Positions 22,841-34,400 of a stretch of DNA of 64,000 bases are shown in pieces. The stretch lies in NCBI GenBank assembly GCA_016271365.2, contig CM028136.1, forward strand, positions 471,756,001-471,820,000, given 5' to 3'. The stretch's first letter is position 1. Every line of letters starts with the position of its first letter. The notes below the pieces were generated by a model. The model made no database searches. It was not told the DNA's origin and saw nothing but the letters and a program-made list of their open reading frames with translations. Origin of the DNA: Neoceratodus forsteri. Taxonomy: Eukaryota > Chordata > Ceratodontiformes > Ceratodontidae. The translations under genes were made by a program, and so were the position numbers.

Positions 22841-23022
22841 TTGAAATGAATGGGGGTATTTTTTAGTTACTATTTTATACATTATTGATGGGGAGTTGGA
22901 GATTAATGAAGGCCACCGCTCGACTAACAAGGGCCTTGTTAGTAGAACAGTGGCCTTCATTATTCTCCAACTCACCATCATAATGTATAAAATAGTAATA
23001 GAAGATAACTCCATTCTCTTCA
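22841..23022. repeat. Hairpin MITE-like element
   Basis: Arms of about 80 bp: ACTATTTTATACATTATTGA on the left pairs with CATAATGTATAAAATAGTAA on the right, and GAGATTAATGAAGGCCACCG pairs with CAGTGGCCTTCATTATTCTC. The centre is AACAAGGGCCTTGTT. Ends are TTGAA ... TTCAA. Non-autonomous DNA transposon layout; superfamily unknown. Confidence 0.82.
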
Positions 23023-23395
23023 AGGGAGTATGCCCCAGCACCCTGACCCATGGGCATCATCTGTGAAAGACTCCTGCCACTGGCTCCCTAGCACTCAAGT
23101 AAGGACTTTTTATATTTATCTACACTTGGTGGGTTGCCTGTACAGCATGGCCGTACCTGCTACAGTGTGTCTGCGGGGAGGGTGGACTGGCCATGTGGGT
23201 GTGTGTATCAGTTATTGCTACTTTTGTGTTGGTTTGTTAAGGTCTGTTTGTGTGGAAGCATTCAAAACTATGGAGAGAAAATAGTAGGAGTACAGGCCAG
23301 ACAGAAGTAATTACGTGGTTTTGTGGGTACATTTGTGTATTGGAGGTGGAAAAACATGTGTTTCTATTAGTATGTGTGCTACAGTTCAACTGTAC
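23023..23395. other. Unclassified DNA left of L1
   Basis: No feature recognised; it ends at the L1 target duplication. Confidence 0.4.
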
Positions 23396-23695
23396 AAATG
23401 AGATGGGGGAGATCACGTGATGAGCTAGCTGAAGAAGGACGTCTCGAGTGCTGCTCCCAGGCCCCATCAAACCCAACAAAGTCTTAAAATACTTCCGTTT
23501 CCAGTGCGAGGATAGAATCTGCATCGTCTGATTTTTAAAAGACATCCGCATCTTTGGAGGAGTTTGTTTTGCCGATCGGGGGAATTCCTTTCAGACATAC
23601 GCCGCACTAGAGCGCCGGCAGCAATGGAATGCGGAAGCCCTGAGGTCTTGGATGCATGAACGCCGGCATCAAAGTGCCCCAAGCCCCCATCGCCA

Positions 23696-25035
23696 GTGCC
23701 AGAAGAGCAGGAGGACCGACTGTGCATGGAAGGGAAAGGCCAGGCAACTCTCGATGACATACTAGAAATAAAATCGCTCCTGCGGGGGCTAGTGGCTGAT
23801 TTTCCTACCGTAAAACCGGCATTAAGTGCCCTGGCACAAACAATGGGCGATGTGGAAGCCAGAGTTGTTTCCCAGGAGCAGAAAATCTCTACACATGAAC
23901 AGGAGCTGGTGGCTTTGCGGTGACAGATTAAAAAACTTGAAGATAGAGTTGATGATCAGGAATCTCGTAGCTGGAGAAACAATCTGATTATGGCAGGTCT
24001 CCCAGAGCGATCAGAGGCTCTGACTGTATAGTTTTTATTCAAGATTTATTGTTGAAGCTACTGGGTCCGATGCCATATGGAGATGCCTATAATATTGAGA
24101 GAGCACATCGGTCACTAAGAGAAATGCCCCCACTGGGGGCTCGTCCCAGGGTTATCATGTGCTTTTTAAATTATAAGGAGAAAGCCCATGTTCTTAGTAA
24201 GGCTAAAGCACTTAAGCTGGCCCGCCGGCGCAGCGGTGGGATTTCTGCTTGCGACGCCGGGGACCCGGGTTCGTGAACGGACCCAGATCGTCGGAGGGCC
24301 GGCCAGGGGGAGAAGGATTGAGCATCCAATGGGCAGCTCTCCTTCTCCGGGGAGAGGGTGCAGGCAACATTCGGAGCACTGAGGACTCCTGGTGGAGGCT
24401 GGGAGAACTCGCGCTGCCGATGTTCAAAACAGGGAAGGGAGAGGGAGGCGGGGCGGACGCTGGCATCATTGCATGTCCCCACCTCCTCGGGAGGGAAATT
24501 GGGAGGGAACAAAATCCCACGCCTTGCGTCTCGGTGACAATCTGCCCCAGAAAAGCCCTGATTGGCCACCGGAGCCATTCCCCCAACCAGTCACAGTTCC
24601 ACGGTCCGATATAGGGGGTCAGAACCGTGGCCCCACTCTCTGGGAGGTAAGCCAGGGATGACTGGGGAAGACAGCAATATCCGGTGGCCAGGGCTCCAGG
24701 GGTCCGTGACCAGAGTCGATAGTCGACGAGAGGTGTGGGGAAAAATAGGAAAATTAAAAAAAAAAAAAAAAAAGGCTAAAGCACTTAAGACCTTGCATTG
24801 GAATGGGGTATCTTTATGGCTATTTCAGGACCAGACACCAGCAATCTGTGAGAAACAGAAGGAATATCTGGATATAAAGAAAAAATTATACGTTGATGGA
24901 GTGAAGTTTAGAATGCAACACCCAACTACTCTGGTGGTAAAACTACAGTCTGGAGATCGGAGGTTCCTGACAGTGAAGGATGCTGCTGAGGGACTGCAAA
25001 TTGAATTCCCAGATCTGTTTAGGCCTGCATCCTGA
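23696..25035 (+). pseudogene. L1 ORF1 protein (split by SINE)
   Basis: L1 ORF1 proteins are trimeric RNA-binding chaperones. Here a coiled-coil part (LEIKSLLRGLVADFPTVKPA ... EARVVSQEQKISTHEQELV) is followed by the RRM-type segment DDQESRSWRNNLIMAGLPE, then ERAHRSL near 24090 and the C-terminal domain with VVKLQSGDRRFLTVKDAAEG. Lesions: TGA at 23921, TAG at 24029, a frameshift before 24049, and a SINE at 24217-24771 after which the frame resumes to the TGA at 25033. Confidence 0.85.
24217..24771 (+). mobile_element. ~550-bp tRNA-derived SINE, copy C (reference copy)
   Basis: Inserted in L1 ORF1 and flanked by an exact 18-bp duplication AAGGCTAAAGCACTTAAG at 24199-24216 and 24772-24789. The head CTGGCCCGCCGGCGCAGCGG with a B-box GGACCCGGGTTCGTGAACGG is tRNA-like. 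The 555-bp body has a GGAGAAGGATTGAGCATCC / CAGCTCTCCTTCTCCGGG foldback and ends in an 18-nt poly-A. It is GC-rich and CpG-rich compared with the L1 around it, which suggests a young insertion. It matches copies A and B in head, foldback and order. Confidence 0.92.
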
Positions 25036-25786
25036 GGGTGTGAGGGAGTGAAGACCACAGTTAATGCTGAAATGATGTGCAGTGTTAGTCATGTAGACTG
25101 AGTGGTAGAAGTACCCTACAGCTTCCTCGAAGGGACATTTTGGACTTCAATCTAAACGGAGGGGTTCCCCCCCCCATTTTTTTTTTCTCTTCTCTTCTCT
25201 TCTTACTATTACCCAGGAATATGGGACAGGCTGATGTATACTGTTGTAAAGTTTGAACAGTTAATTACGATATGCTATGGTCATTTCTTTCAAGATCAGC
25301 CTTTTAGAGGGGGTGTATTGAACTCAGCCTGGTCTCAGAGGTACTTAAATCGTATGTGGGGCCTCAGGAAAAATAGGGAATAGAGTATAATAATCTATAA
25401 TCATAGTTGTTCCCTGGTTCTATGGGGTTGTATTATTGTTGTTACTATGAACATTTGGTTGGGCATAACTAGTGATAATAGGACTTCGATTGAGAGAGAT
25501 TAATAATGGGGCTCATAATTTCAATAACGGGAGTCTAGCCCTATGGGGCACATGGGGGGGGCAAGAGGCTATCTGTGCTCATCAAGGGATTCGATGGGCC
25601 TGGGGGCACTCTCGGGGGTTAGCTCATCTCTGTTTCAACCTGTGGTAGGAGGGCTTTCGAGGGATCAGGCATTATGGTAATGAGGGGGAAGGTTGGGGGG
25701 GAGGGAGAGAAACCAAAAAGTAGACAAAAATATTCTGGCAGAATTTGTCGATGTGAAAGGAAGGGGTATGGTAATACTATACGATA

Positions 25787-28700
25787 AATATTGATCTTAT
25801 ATCTTGGAATGTTAAAGGCCTCAGAGGGAGGAAAAAGAGGTTAGTGATATTAAAGCATATATACCAGTTGGGGGCACAAATAGCAGTATTGCAGGAACTC
25901 ATTTATTAAAGGAGGACTTAAGCCTTATGAAAAGACTATGGGTGGGCCAAGTCTTAGGAGAAGGGAGGGTGAAAGCTTCAGGGGGAGTGGCGATCCTGAT
26001 TAGGAAAAATTGTCCATTCACAGTATTGCAAATTAGAGCAAGAGAGGATGCTAGAGGAATATATGTCACGGGTACTATCATGGGTAGGTTACTAACAATT
26101 GCCTCTATATACGGTCCAACCCCCACTAACCCAGACTTTTTCACCTCGTTGGAAATAGATTTAGCTACTTTTTCATCCCATCCTCTGATTTTAGCAGGCG
26201 ATTGGAACCTGTGTCTTAATAATCTGCTTGATAGGAAACCCCTTCTAAAAAGCCACCTTCCAGGGCGCAGGTAGCCATGGCTAGATTGCTTGAGGTAACA
26301 GCATTGGTGGATCCATTTCGGATGTTTTGCCAAGGGGATGGTAGTATGACCTTCTACTCAGGGGCACACAAAACCCAATCACGTATAGATTTTTTTTGGT
26401 TAATAAAGAGGCTTTGCAAGGATCTAGGAAAGTGATCAGTCATAGTAGAATTTTATCGGATCACTTTCCAGTGCAATTGACATGGGCATTGGAGTCTATT
26501 TGGATGAAACCTTTTAGATGGAGGCTAGATGAATCACTGTTTTCAGATGATATATGTTATTCCGGTTGGAGGAAGCCCTGCGGGATATTATTCAGACCCA
26601 AATCCCAACATTTCATGATAAGAGTTTAGTGTGGCCCACCTGCAAAGTATTATATGCTGGGGTAGCTCAAAGGTATACAGCTAGAAGAAATGGTATGAGA
26701 AAAGCAAGGGAAGAGTTCATATGGGGTGCTATTAACTCACTTGCTCCCTTAGAGGGCTCCTCAGAGGAGGTGGATATTCAGCTCAAGGAATTAAGGGAGG
26801 AAATGACAGATATCCTTTTTGGTAAAATAGATTCCTGGCTAGAGAAACTTCAGGCTAACTATTTGTTGCAGGGGGACATACCTAGTCAGCTTCTTGCAAA
26901 TAGAATCAAAGAATGGGAGGCAGCTCGAATGATTCCTTTAATAGAATATCGGGGGGAAATTATAACAGAACCACAGAGAATGGCGGATGCCTTCGCGGAT
27001 TATTACATAGAGATTTATCAAGGGGGCTCCCTTAGTAATGAAGTGGAGTTGCGGGGGTTTCTGGAGAGCATAAGTTTACCTAGATTGGACCAAGTGCAAG
27101 CCCAGGCATTAGAGGCCCCCATATTAGAATCTGAAATAAGGGAGGTGATTAATGCACTACCAAAGGGCAAAACCCCTGGACCGGATGGTCTATCAGCTCA
27201 GTTTTATAAAGTCCACTCCCAAATCTTACTACCCCTATTGAAGGATTTATTTTCTAATATTATGTCGGAGGGGGTTCTGCATTTGCCATTATATCAGGCT
27301 TACATTTCACTTATCCCTAAGCCAGACAAACCTAAAGAACTACCTGGGAGTTATAGACCCATTGCTTTAATGAATCAGGATCTCAAGCTGTTAACCAAAA
27401 TATTGGCAAATAGAATTTTAAAGATCGCTCCTATAATAATTAGCCAAGAACAAGTCGGATCTATGCCAGGTAGTGGGGCACATGGTGCTCTTCAGAAACT
27501 TCACCATGTGCTGAGTGTGGCTTCTAATTCTAGGTTAGCCATGGCGTTAATTTCATTGGACGCTGAGAAGGCCTTCGATAAGGTCTCCCATTCATTTCTA
27601 TTTGCTACAATGGAGAAGATGGGTTTTCCGGAGGGCCTTCACAGGGGCATCAAAAATCTTTATGCTGCTCCTACAGCTAGGGTTCTTTGTAATGGCTATC
27701 TGTCAAAAGAGTTTCGCCTCTACAATGGGACTAGGCAGGGATGTCCCTTATCACCAATTTTATTTAATATATATCTGGAGCCCTTATTAAGAGCAATTCA
27801 GATGGACCCAGCTATTCTGGGGATTGCTGTTAAGGGGAGAGAAATGAAGTTCTCTGTTTTTGCAGATGATATATTGCTGCATCTGCAGGAACCAGCAAAG
27901 AGTTTTAAAAGGGCTCTTGAAATTATAAGGAGATTTTCTAGGGTTTCGAATTATAGTTTAAATTTGAACAAGACACAGGTTCTCCCCCTTACCCCACATA
28001 CCTATAGGGCAGATTTTGAACCTTTACCATTGAACTGGGCATTAGATAGGATCAAGTACCTAGGTATCTGGGTCACTGCTAATATAGAGGAAGGAGCGGA
28101 AGCAAATGTAAATAAAGTGTTTTCGGCAGCTAAAGCTGATATAGTTAGGTGGAATAAAATCCCCCTGAATTTGTCGGCTAGAATTGGCCTAATTAAAATG
28201 AACCTATTGCCTAGACTCTTTTATCCAATACATTTGTCCCCATATAATATTCCAAAGGGCTGGTTTATTAAGATACAAAAAATACTTTCTGACTTCTTAT
28301 GGAATTCTAAACCACCTAGGAGAAAGTACAATGTATTGCACCTTCCCTATAGTATGGGGGGCTTCAAAATCCCAGACCTTCATTTATATTATGTAGCGGG
28401 ACAGTTAGCTATAATGGGTCGGTGGAATAGGGCACAAGAGGAAGGGGGATATATCCCAACCTGGTTACAGATCGAGACAAATTCTTAGAGATATGCGTAT
28501 CTCCCTGGTAGTGCTGCTTCACATTAACCCAGAAGACTTGCCGGAAGAAGGGAAACATACTCCAATATATAAATCAATTCTGGCTTGGTGGGTGTTTTTA
28601 TCCCCGAACCAGAAAAAATCTCAGCGGGATTTCAGGGAACAACCTATTTTCGACAATCCTAACTTGACCATTGGGGGTCAAATAATTAGGAAAAACTGGG

Positions 28701-29562
28701 CCACCCAATTACTTAATTGTATTTGGGCAGATTTTATTATAGAAGATAGGGTAGTCCTCCCAGCTCAGTGTAAAAGTATTAATTTCTTTAAGAGAATGCT
28801 GGTCACCAAAATGGTCCAGAAGATGTTGAGGGAGAGTAGGGGCTTTCAGGGTACCCTGTTCACTTGGGATAATTTTAAGGAACTCAATCTTTTACAAAAG
28901 CCTCTTTCAAAGGTGTATAGGGTGCTGCTGGACTATTTAAGTAGGGATACTTTGACGAGAGTAACATATTGGGAAAAAAAATCACTCATCTGGGGCCGGA
29001 TTGGAAAGAAATTTGGAAGAGCTCTGGTTTTATACCTATACCTAAATATAGGACCATGCAGTATTTTATCTTTTCTAACATGTACTATACCCCTTCCAAA
29101 CTATGTGCTAGATGGCTTAGACAGACAGATCTTAGTTTTAGATGTGGCCTGAACCCTGGGGATATATTGCATATATTTTGGGATTGCCCTAAGATTTATC
29201 CCCTTTGGGTGCAAGTTAAGCAAAATATGGACCCCATTCTAAATTACTCAGAATTTATTTTACCTGAGATTTGTGTTCTGGGGGATATGGTTCAAATTTC
29301 TGGGGCGCATATTAAGTACCATATAGCGTTGATGTCTGCCCTAGTCAAAGCCTTTGTCTTGAGGCACTGGAAAAGTGATTTAATTTACTCATATGACCAA
29401 TGGGTAAGGGATTTGTTGAAGACACTCAACAGGATTAGGAGTCAAATGCTCAGGGACGGAAGGAAGGGAGCATATGACAAGAGGTGGAGAATCCTGAAGG
29501 CAGTTTATTTAATCCAAGTCAAAGGCCCTCAGGCGCGGATCTGTCTGTCTGAGTGTAGTTAG
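25787..29562 (+). pseudogene. L1 ORF2 protein: endonuclease, RT, C-terminal zinc knuckle
   Basis: Endonuclease: LISWNVKGLRG, VLQE, IYGPTPTNP, LILAGDWNLCL, SRIDFF and SDHFPVQL. RT: KGKTPGPDGLSAQFYK, SYRPIALMNQDLKLLTKILA, LISLDAEKAFDKVSH, TRQGCPLSPILFNIYLEPLL and VFADDILLHLQ, all catalytic Asp present. C-terminus: CGLNPGDILHIFWDCPKIYPLW (C...H-x4-C knuckle). Lesions: a 1-nt loss at ~25898, a break at ~26274, a slip in a T run near 26390, a shift near 26530, a stop at 28486-28488 with shift, and a slip in the A8 run near 28977. The 26554-28488 section (644 codons) is still open. Confidence 0.92.
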
Positions 29563-30177
29563 TCTAAGTCTATAGGTAATTAGTAGATGCATAGTAGGGA
29601 CTTGTATTTTTTTTTCTCATGCTTACTGCAAGGGACTATGTATACTTGTGTTGGGCATTATTAGGATTTTATAGCACGAAGGCTATTCTCTGACAAGTAT
29701 TGGGGCTTGAGGGATTCTCTCTCTTTCCTTGGGCCACAGCAGCAGGATAAACCCCAAATTACGGATCTTATATGGAGATTAGGATAGGGGTTGGGGGTTC
29801 CCATCCAGTTATTGGTCGTTCATTATAAGGCTCGACTGCTTATGCTGAAGTATAAAAACCTGCTTATTGACTGGTTAGTTGTTTTTTTTTAAGGTAATGG
29901 AGCGGGGTAATTACTGCAGCTGTGTATGTACATAGTTATGAATGTATATAGTTGCCTCACCTAGTTTGAGGGGTGGGGACCCGGGAGTTACCTGGGTATC
30001 AATGTTTGTTTGTCTGTCTGAATAATAAAAAGACAATAAAGACTGATATAAAAAAAAATGAGATGAGGCAGAGAAGAAAACTGAAAAGCATAAGAGTGAC
30101 TACAAGCATGCCACATGCGTGCAGATGTATTCAGATACAGTATGTATTGAAGTACAAGTGAGCCATATGTGTTCAGA

Positions 30178-30310
30178 CAGTATGGCTTAGTGGTTAAAGG
30201 CACTGAACTGCAAGTGAAAAGACTGGGACGTATGAAGATCTGGGTTTGAATCTCATCAACCCCCACTTGTGTATGGTGTGATTCTGAGCAAGTTACTTAA
30301 TGTTTACATG
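30178..30310 (+). mobile_element. MIR-like tRNA-derived SINE, copy 2
   Basis: A box TGGCTTAGTGGTTAAAGG, B box GGGTTTGAATCTC, then GTGTGATTCTGAGCAAGTTA, the same order as at 4140-4355. The 3' end is lost in the following sequence. Confidence 0.7.
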
Positions 30311-30336
30311 TGCAGTTATTAGTGACCACTTGCTTT

Positions 30337-30460
30337 TTTGCATGCATGCCACATGCATGCAATCTTTCCCAATTTAACATAACAGGCATGGTTTCCACAT
30401 TTGCTTACTGCACGCATGCCATATGCATGCAATCATTTCCAATTTAACATTTAAATCATA
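30337..30460. repeat. ~70-bp direct duplication rich in GCATGC
   Basis: Two copies of a segment with GCATGCCACATGCATGCAAT (second copy GCATGCCATATGCATGCAAT) followed by CCAATTTAACAT. It lies in the presumed 5' LTR or leader region of the Gypsy element. Confidence 0.65.
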
Positions 30461-30625
30461 CTTGCAGCATGCATTTCACTTGGGTGGTTTTATGTGTGCA
30501 GCATGAAAACATTTCAAATAATTATTTCTGTAAGGGTAGCCTGCAATTTCTGCAGTTTGTTCTAAGTGTTATGCAATACAGTAAACTTACCAGCTCACTC
30601 CACATTGGTGTCTGCGTGATTATTA

Positions 30626-30640
30626 TATGTGTCAGAATGG
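30626..30640 (+). other. Possible primer-binding-site remnant of Gypsy element
   Basis: The sequence TATGTGTCAGAATGG resembles the TGGTGTCAGAAGTGG site that commonly follows the 5' LTR in vertebrate Gypsy elements, and it lies directly at the gag start codon. No matching 3' LTR is present to prove the LTR boundary. Confidence 0.35.
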
Positions 30641-31380
30641 ACCTCCTGCAGCCTCCTATTGCTCTCAATCTACATGGAAATGTTGCTGAAAACTGAAGAG
30701 GGTTTGAGCATCAATTTGAAATTTTCTGAGATGCCAGTGGACTCGCAGAAAAATTGCAGAAAATCCAGGCTATGACCCTCCTGCACATGGCTGGCCCTGA
30801 TGCATTGGAGGTATTCGATACTTTCACTTGGGAAAAAGAGGAAGAGAACAAGCAACTTAATAAAATTATGGGACAATTTGAGAGGAACAGTAACCCAAGA
30901 AAGAATGTGACTTATGAGAGGCATTTGTTCAATACTAGGAGCCAGAAACTGGGTGAGTCCATTGATTCATATGTAACTGAACTGAGGCTAAAGGCTAAAT
31001 CTTGTGAATCTGGAGAGTTAACTGAATCATTGATCAGAGATAGAATTGTATGCAATATACAGAGTGAGCACGTGAGATGCAGACTACTGAGAAAAGCAAA
31101 CTTAACATTAGATGATGCCATAGATATATGCAGGGCCACTGAACTAAGTGAAATGCACATTAAATGCTTAAGTAGAAGTGCTCAGGATGAAAGCTCAGTG
31201 CAAATAGCAGTTGTCCAGGAAGAAAGAGTAAAAACAAGTGCTAATGTGAGCAAAGGGAGTTATGAACCTAGAGCAAATAAAGTCAAATGTGAAAAGTGTG
31301 GTTTTGAGCATGAGATAAACAAATGCCCAGCATGTGGACAGTACTGCAGATTGTGCCACAGAAAAAAATTATTTTGCTAG
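30637..31380 (+). pseudogene. Gypsy gag with zinc knuckle
   Basis: The frame from ATG 30637 to the stop near 31380 is open except for two TGA codons (about 30694 and 30730), both at positions where Trp would fit. The middle has the retrotransposon gag fold (ERHLFNTRSQKLGESIDSYV, LRLKAKSCE). The C-terminus has Cys/His clusters CEKCGFEHEINKCPACG and YCRLCHRK, which bind element RNA in relatives. Followed by the protease region. Confidence 0.85.
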
Positions 31381-31499
31381 AGTATGTCAAGTGGGTAAAC
31401 TCAATGAAATCCATGTAGTTAGAGAAAAATGCCCAGGAAAATAAAAGCACTTTTAATATTGAGACTGTGACTACCTATAAACCTGAGACTGATTTGAAA

Positions 31500-34400
31500 G
31501 TAAATCTGAGCACAAATAGGAAAATGGTGATGTTCAAACTAGACACTGGAGCACAGTGTAATGTGATGCCCTAATGGGCACAGGACCCAAGGCAGCATGG
31601 ATTCATGATGGGGAGGTCGTGTCAGACGAATCTAATAGATTTCTTTGACTGGCTGACCAAAGTAGTAGACCAGGGAGGGGCTATGGACATGGCCTACCTA
31701 GATTTTAGCAAGGCATTTGATACAGTCCCACACAAAATATTAATACACAAGTTAGCCAGCCTTGGAGTGGGTCCCAAGGTGGTAGCCTGGATAAAAAATT
31801 GGCTAGACAACAGGAAGCAAAGGGTAGAAGTAAATGGAGTACACAGTGAAGAAAGGAGAGTTACTAGTGGGATACCACAGGGTTCAGTACTGGGACCGGT
31901 CCTTTTAATGTCTTTACAAGTGACATTGCAGAGGAACTGGAAGGAAAAGTATGTCTCTTTGCAGACGAAACAAAGATCTGCAACAGGGTTGATACACAAG
32001 ATGGAGTGGAAAGGATGAGAAGGAACTTAGCAAGGTTGGAGGAATGGTCAAATGTATGGCAGCTCAGATTCAATGTAAAGAAGTGCAAGGTAATGCACAT
32101 GGGAAACAAAAACCAAGGGGAAGAGTACACAATGGGGGATGAGATACTGACAACAGTAAAAATGGAAAGGGACCGGGGGGTAATTATATCAGATGATCTA
32201 AAGGTGGGCAAGCAATGTGAGAAGGCAGTAAGGAAGGCTGGGAGGATACTGGGATGCATAGGAAGAGGCAGCAATAGCAGAAAACAGGAAGTTGTTATCC
32301 CTCTGTACAGACAGTTGGTGAGACCCCATCTGGAGTACTGTGTGCAGTTCTGGAGACCCATCTCTGCAAGACATAGACAGAGTGGAGGCTGTCAGAGAGG
32401 CAACCAAAATGGTGCAGGGTCTGCAGAAGACATAGAAGAAAGACTAAAGGAGCTTAATTGTATACCCTTGAGGAAAGAAGGGAGAGAGGGACATAATAGA
32501 AACTTTCAAGTACCTCAAGGAATCAACAAAGTCCAAGAGGGTAGCATCTTTCAGAAAAGAGATGTGCAAGAACAAGGGGGCACAATTTGAAGATAGAGGG
32601 GGGATGGCTCAGAGGTCATGTGAGGAAGTATTTTTTCACAGAGAGGGTTGTGGATGCATGGAACAGCCTCCATGAGGAGGTCATGGAGTCAAGAACAGTG
32701 GGGGAATTCAAGAATGCATGGGACAGACATAAGGCAGTCCTAGTGTGGGGTAGGAGGAAGTAAGCTGTTGGTTAACTGGGATCTGTAGCTTATCTGTTAG
32801 GTAGGAAAATGGGCAGACTAGGTGGGCCAAGCGGTCCTTATCTGCCATCAAATTCTATGTTTCTATGCCCTTTCAGATGTTTAAGACATTGTCTGGAGAA
32901 GCTGTTCAAAGGTTGTCAGCTAGATTGGTTTCCTATTCTGGGCATAAACTTGATGAGAAAGGCAAAGTGATGTTGCTAACATGTTTTAAGCAAAAGCATT
33001 ATCTGCTGCCATTTCAACTGGTTAATGCAAATGTGACCACATGCTGGGCCTGTCTACTTGTTAGGAAATGAAGCTTATAAATAAGCTGTTTTCAGTAGAT
33101 GCTGCAAGTGGAAGTGCAGGAGAAACCACAGAAGGACTACTGTCTGAATTTGCTGATGTATTTGAAGAATTGGGATGGTTAGAGGGTGAATACCACATTA
33201 AAATGGAAAAGACAGTCAGCCCTGTGATCCACTCCCTAGGAAAATACATTTCACTTTACAAGACAAAGTGAAAATTGAGCTAGAGAATATAGAAAGATAG
33301 GGGGTTATTGAGATGGTGGAGAAACCCACAAGCTGGGTCAACTCGATAGTGGTTGTTGAAAAACCAAAGTACAAATTTGTATAGATTCCAGAGATCTTAG
33401 GAGAGCAAATAAAAGTGAACATCACCAGATGAAAATAGTTGAAGAGGTTACAGCCAAGCTAGCAGGGGCTAAAGTATTCACAGTGTTAGATGCTGGGCAT
33501 GCCTTCTGGCAGATTAAACTGCATGGGCCTGGCTCTGATCTAGTGACTTTTAATGCACCTTTCAGGAGGTACAAGTTCAAGCATTTCCCCCTTGGGATTT
33601 GTTCAGCATCAGAAGTCTTCCAAAAGAAAATGTCACACATTTTTGATGATGGCACAGAAGTCTTTATGGATGACATCCTAATATGGGGAGCTAATGTACA
33701 AGAGCACAATGAGAGGTTATGAAATGTTCTACAAAGAGCCAGAGATAAGAATTTGTCTTTAAACCTAAAAAAACCAAAAATCAAAATGTCAGAGGTCCAA
33801 TACATCAGACACAAGTTAAGTAGTAACGGGCTGTTGGCCAACCCCGAGAAGATAAAAGCAATTTCCCAGATGCCTGTTTCCCAAAATAAGGCTGACTTAG
33901 AGATTTATGGGCATGGTAACCTACCTGGCAAAGTTCATTCCAAACCTATGAACTATAAATAAGCCATTGAGAGAGTTACTAGAGAAAGAAACAGCATGGC
34001 ACTGGGAGGAGTGCCACCAACAGGCCTTTCAAGAACTGAAAACAGTTGTCACAAACCTCCCAGTGCTGGCCTACTATGATCTAAAGAAACCTGTTGACTT
34101 ATCTGTTGATGCAGCTTCAGAAGGGATGGGTGCATGTCTACTCCAAGAAGACAGACCTATTGCTTTTGCTTCCAGATCACTTAATAAAGCTGAGAGCAAT
34201 TATGCACAAATTGAAATGGAAATGCTAGCTATTGTATTTAGCTGTTCAAAATTCCACCAATATATCTATTGCAGACCAAGGGTCCATGTTGAATTGGACC
34301 ACAAGCCCCTAGAAAACCTTTTCAAAAAACCACTGGCCACAGCCCTACTGAGAATTCAACGCATGGTGCTAAAACTGCAAAGGTATGATTTATGAGTACA

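Larger units (their letters stand above)
23406..30055 (+). mobile_element. Near full-length L1 LINE (copy C) with target duplication
   Basis: A 10-bp target duplication AAATGAGATG lies at 23396-23405 and 30056-30065, directly after the 3' poly-A (A9 following GACTGATAT). Between them are a 5' leader (GGGGAGATCACGTGATGAG), ORF1 (23696-25035), a 750-bp inter-ORF region, ORF2 (about 25787-29562) and a ~490-bp 3' UTR. Net of the SINE inserted in ORF1, the element is about 6.1 kb, a normal L1 length. Both ORFs are broken. Confidence 0.92.

Noticed and set aside
24218..24290. Possible tRNA gene in the GC-rich block
   Set aside because: It is the head of SINE copy C, between exact target duplications and followed by poly-A.
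26554..28488. A 644-codon open frame that could be taken as a host gene
   Set aside because: All its motifs are L1 reverse transcriptase, it lies inside an L1 with target duplications, and both sides are frameshifted.
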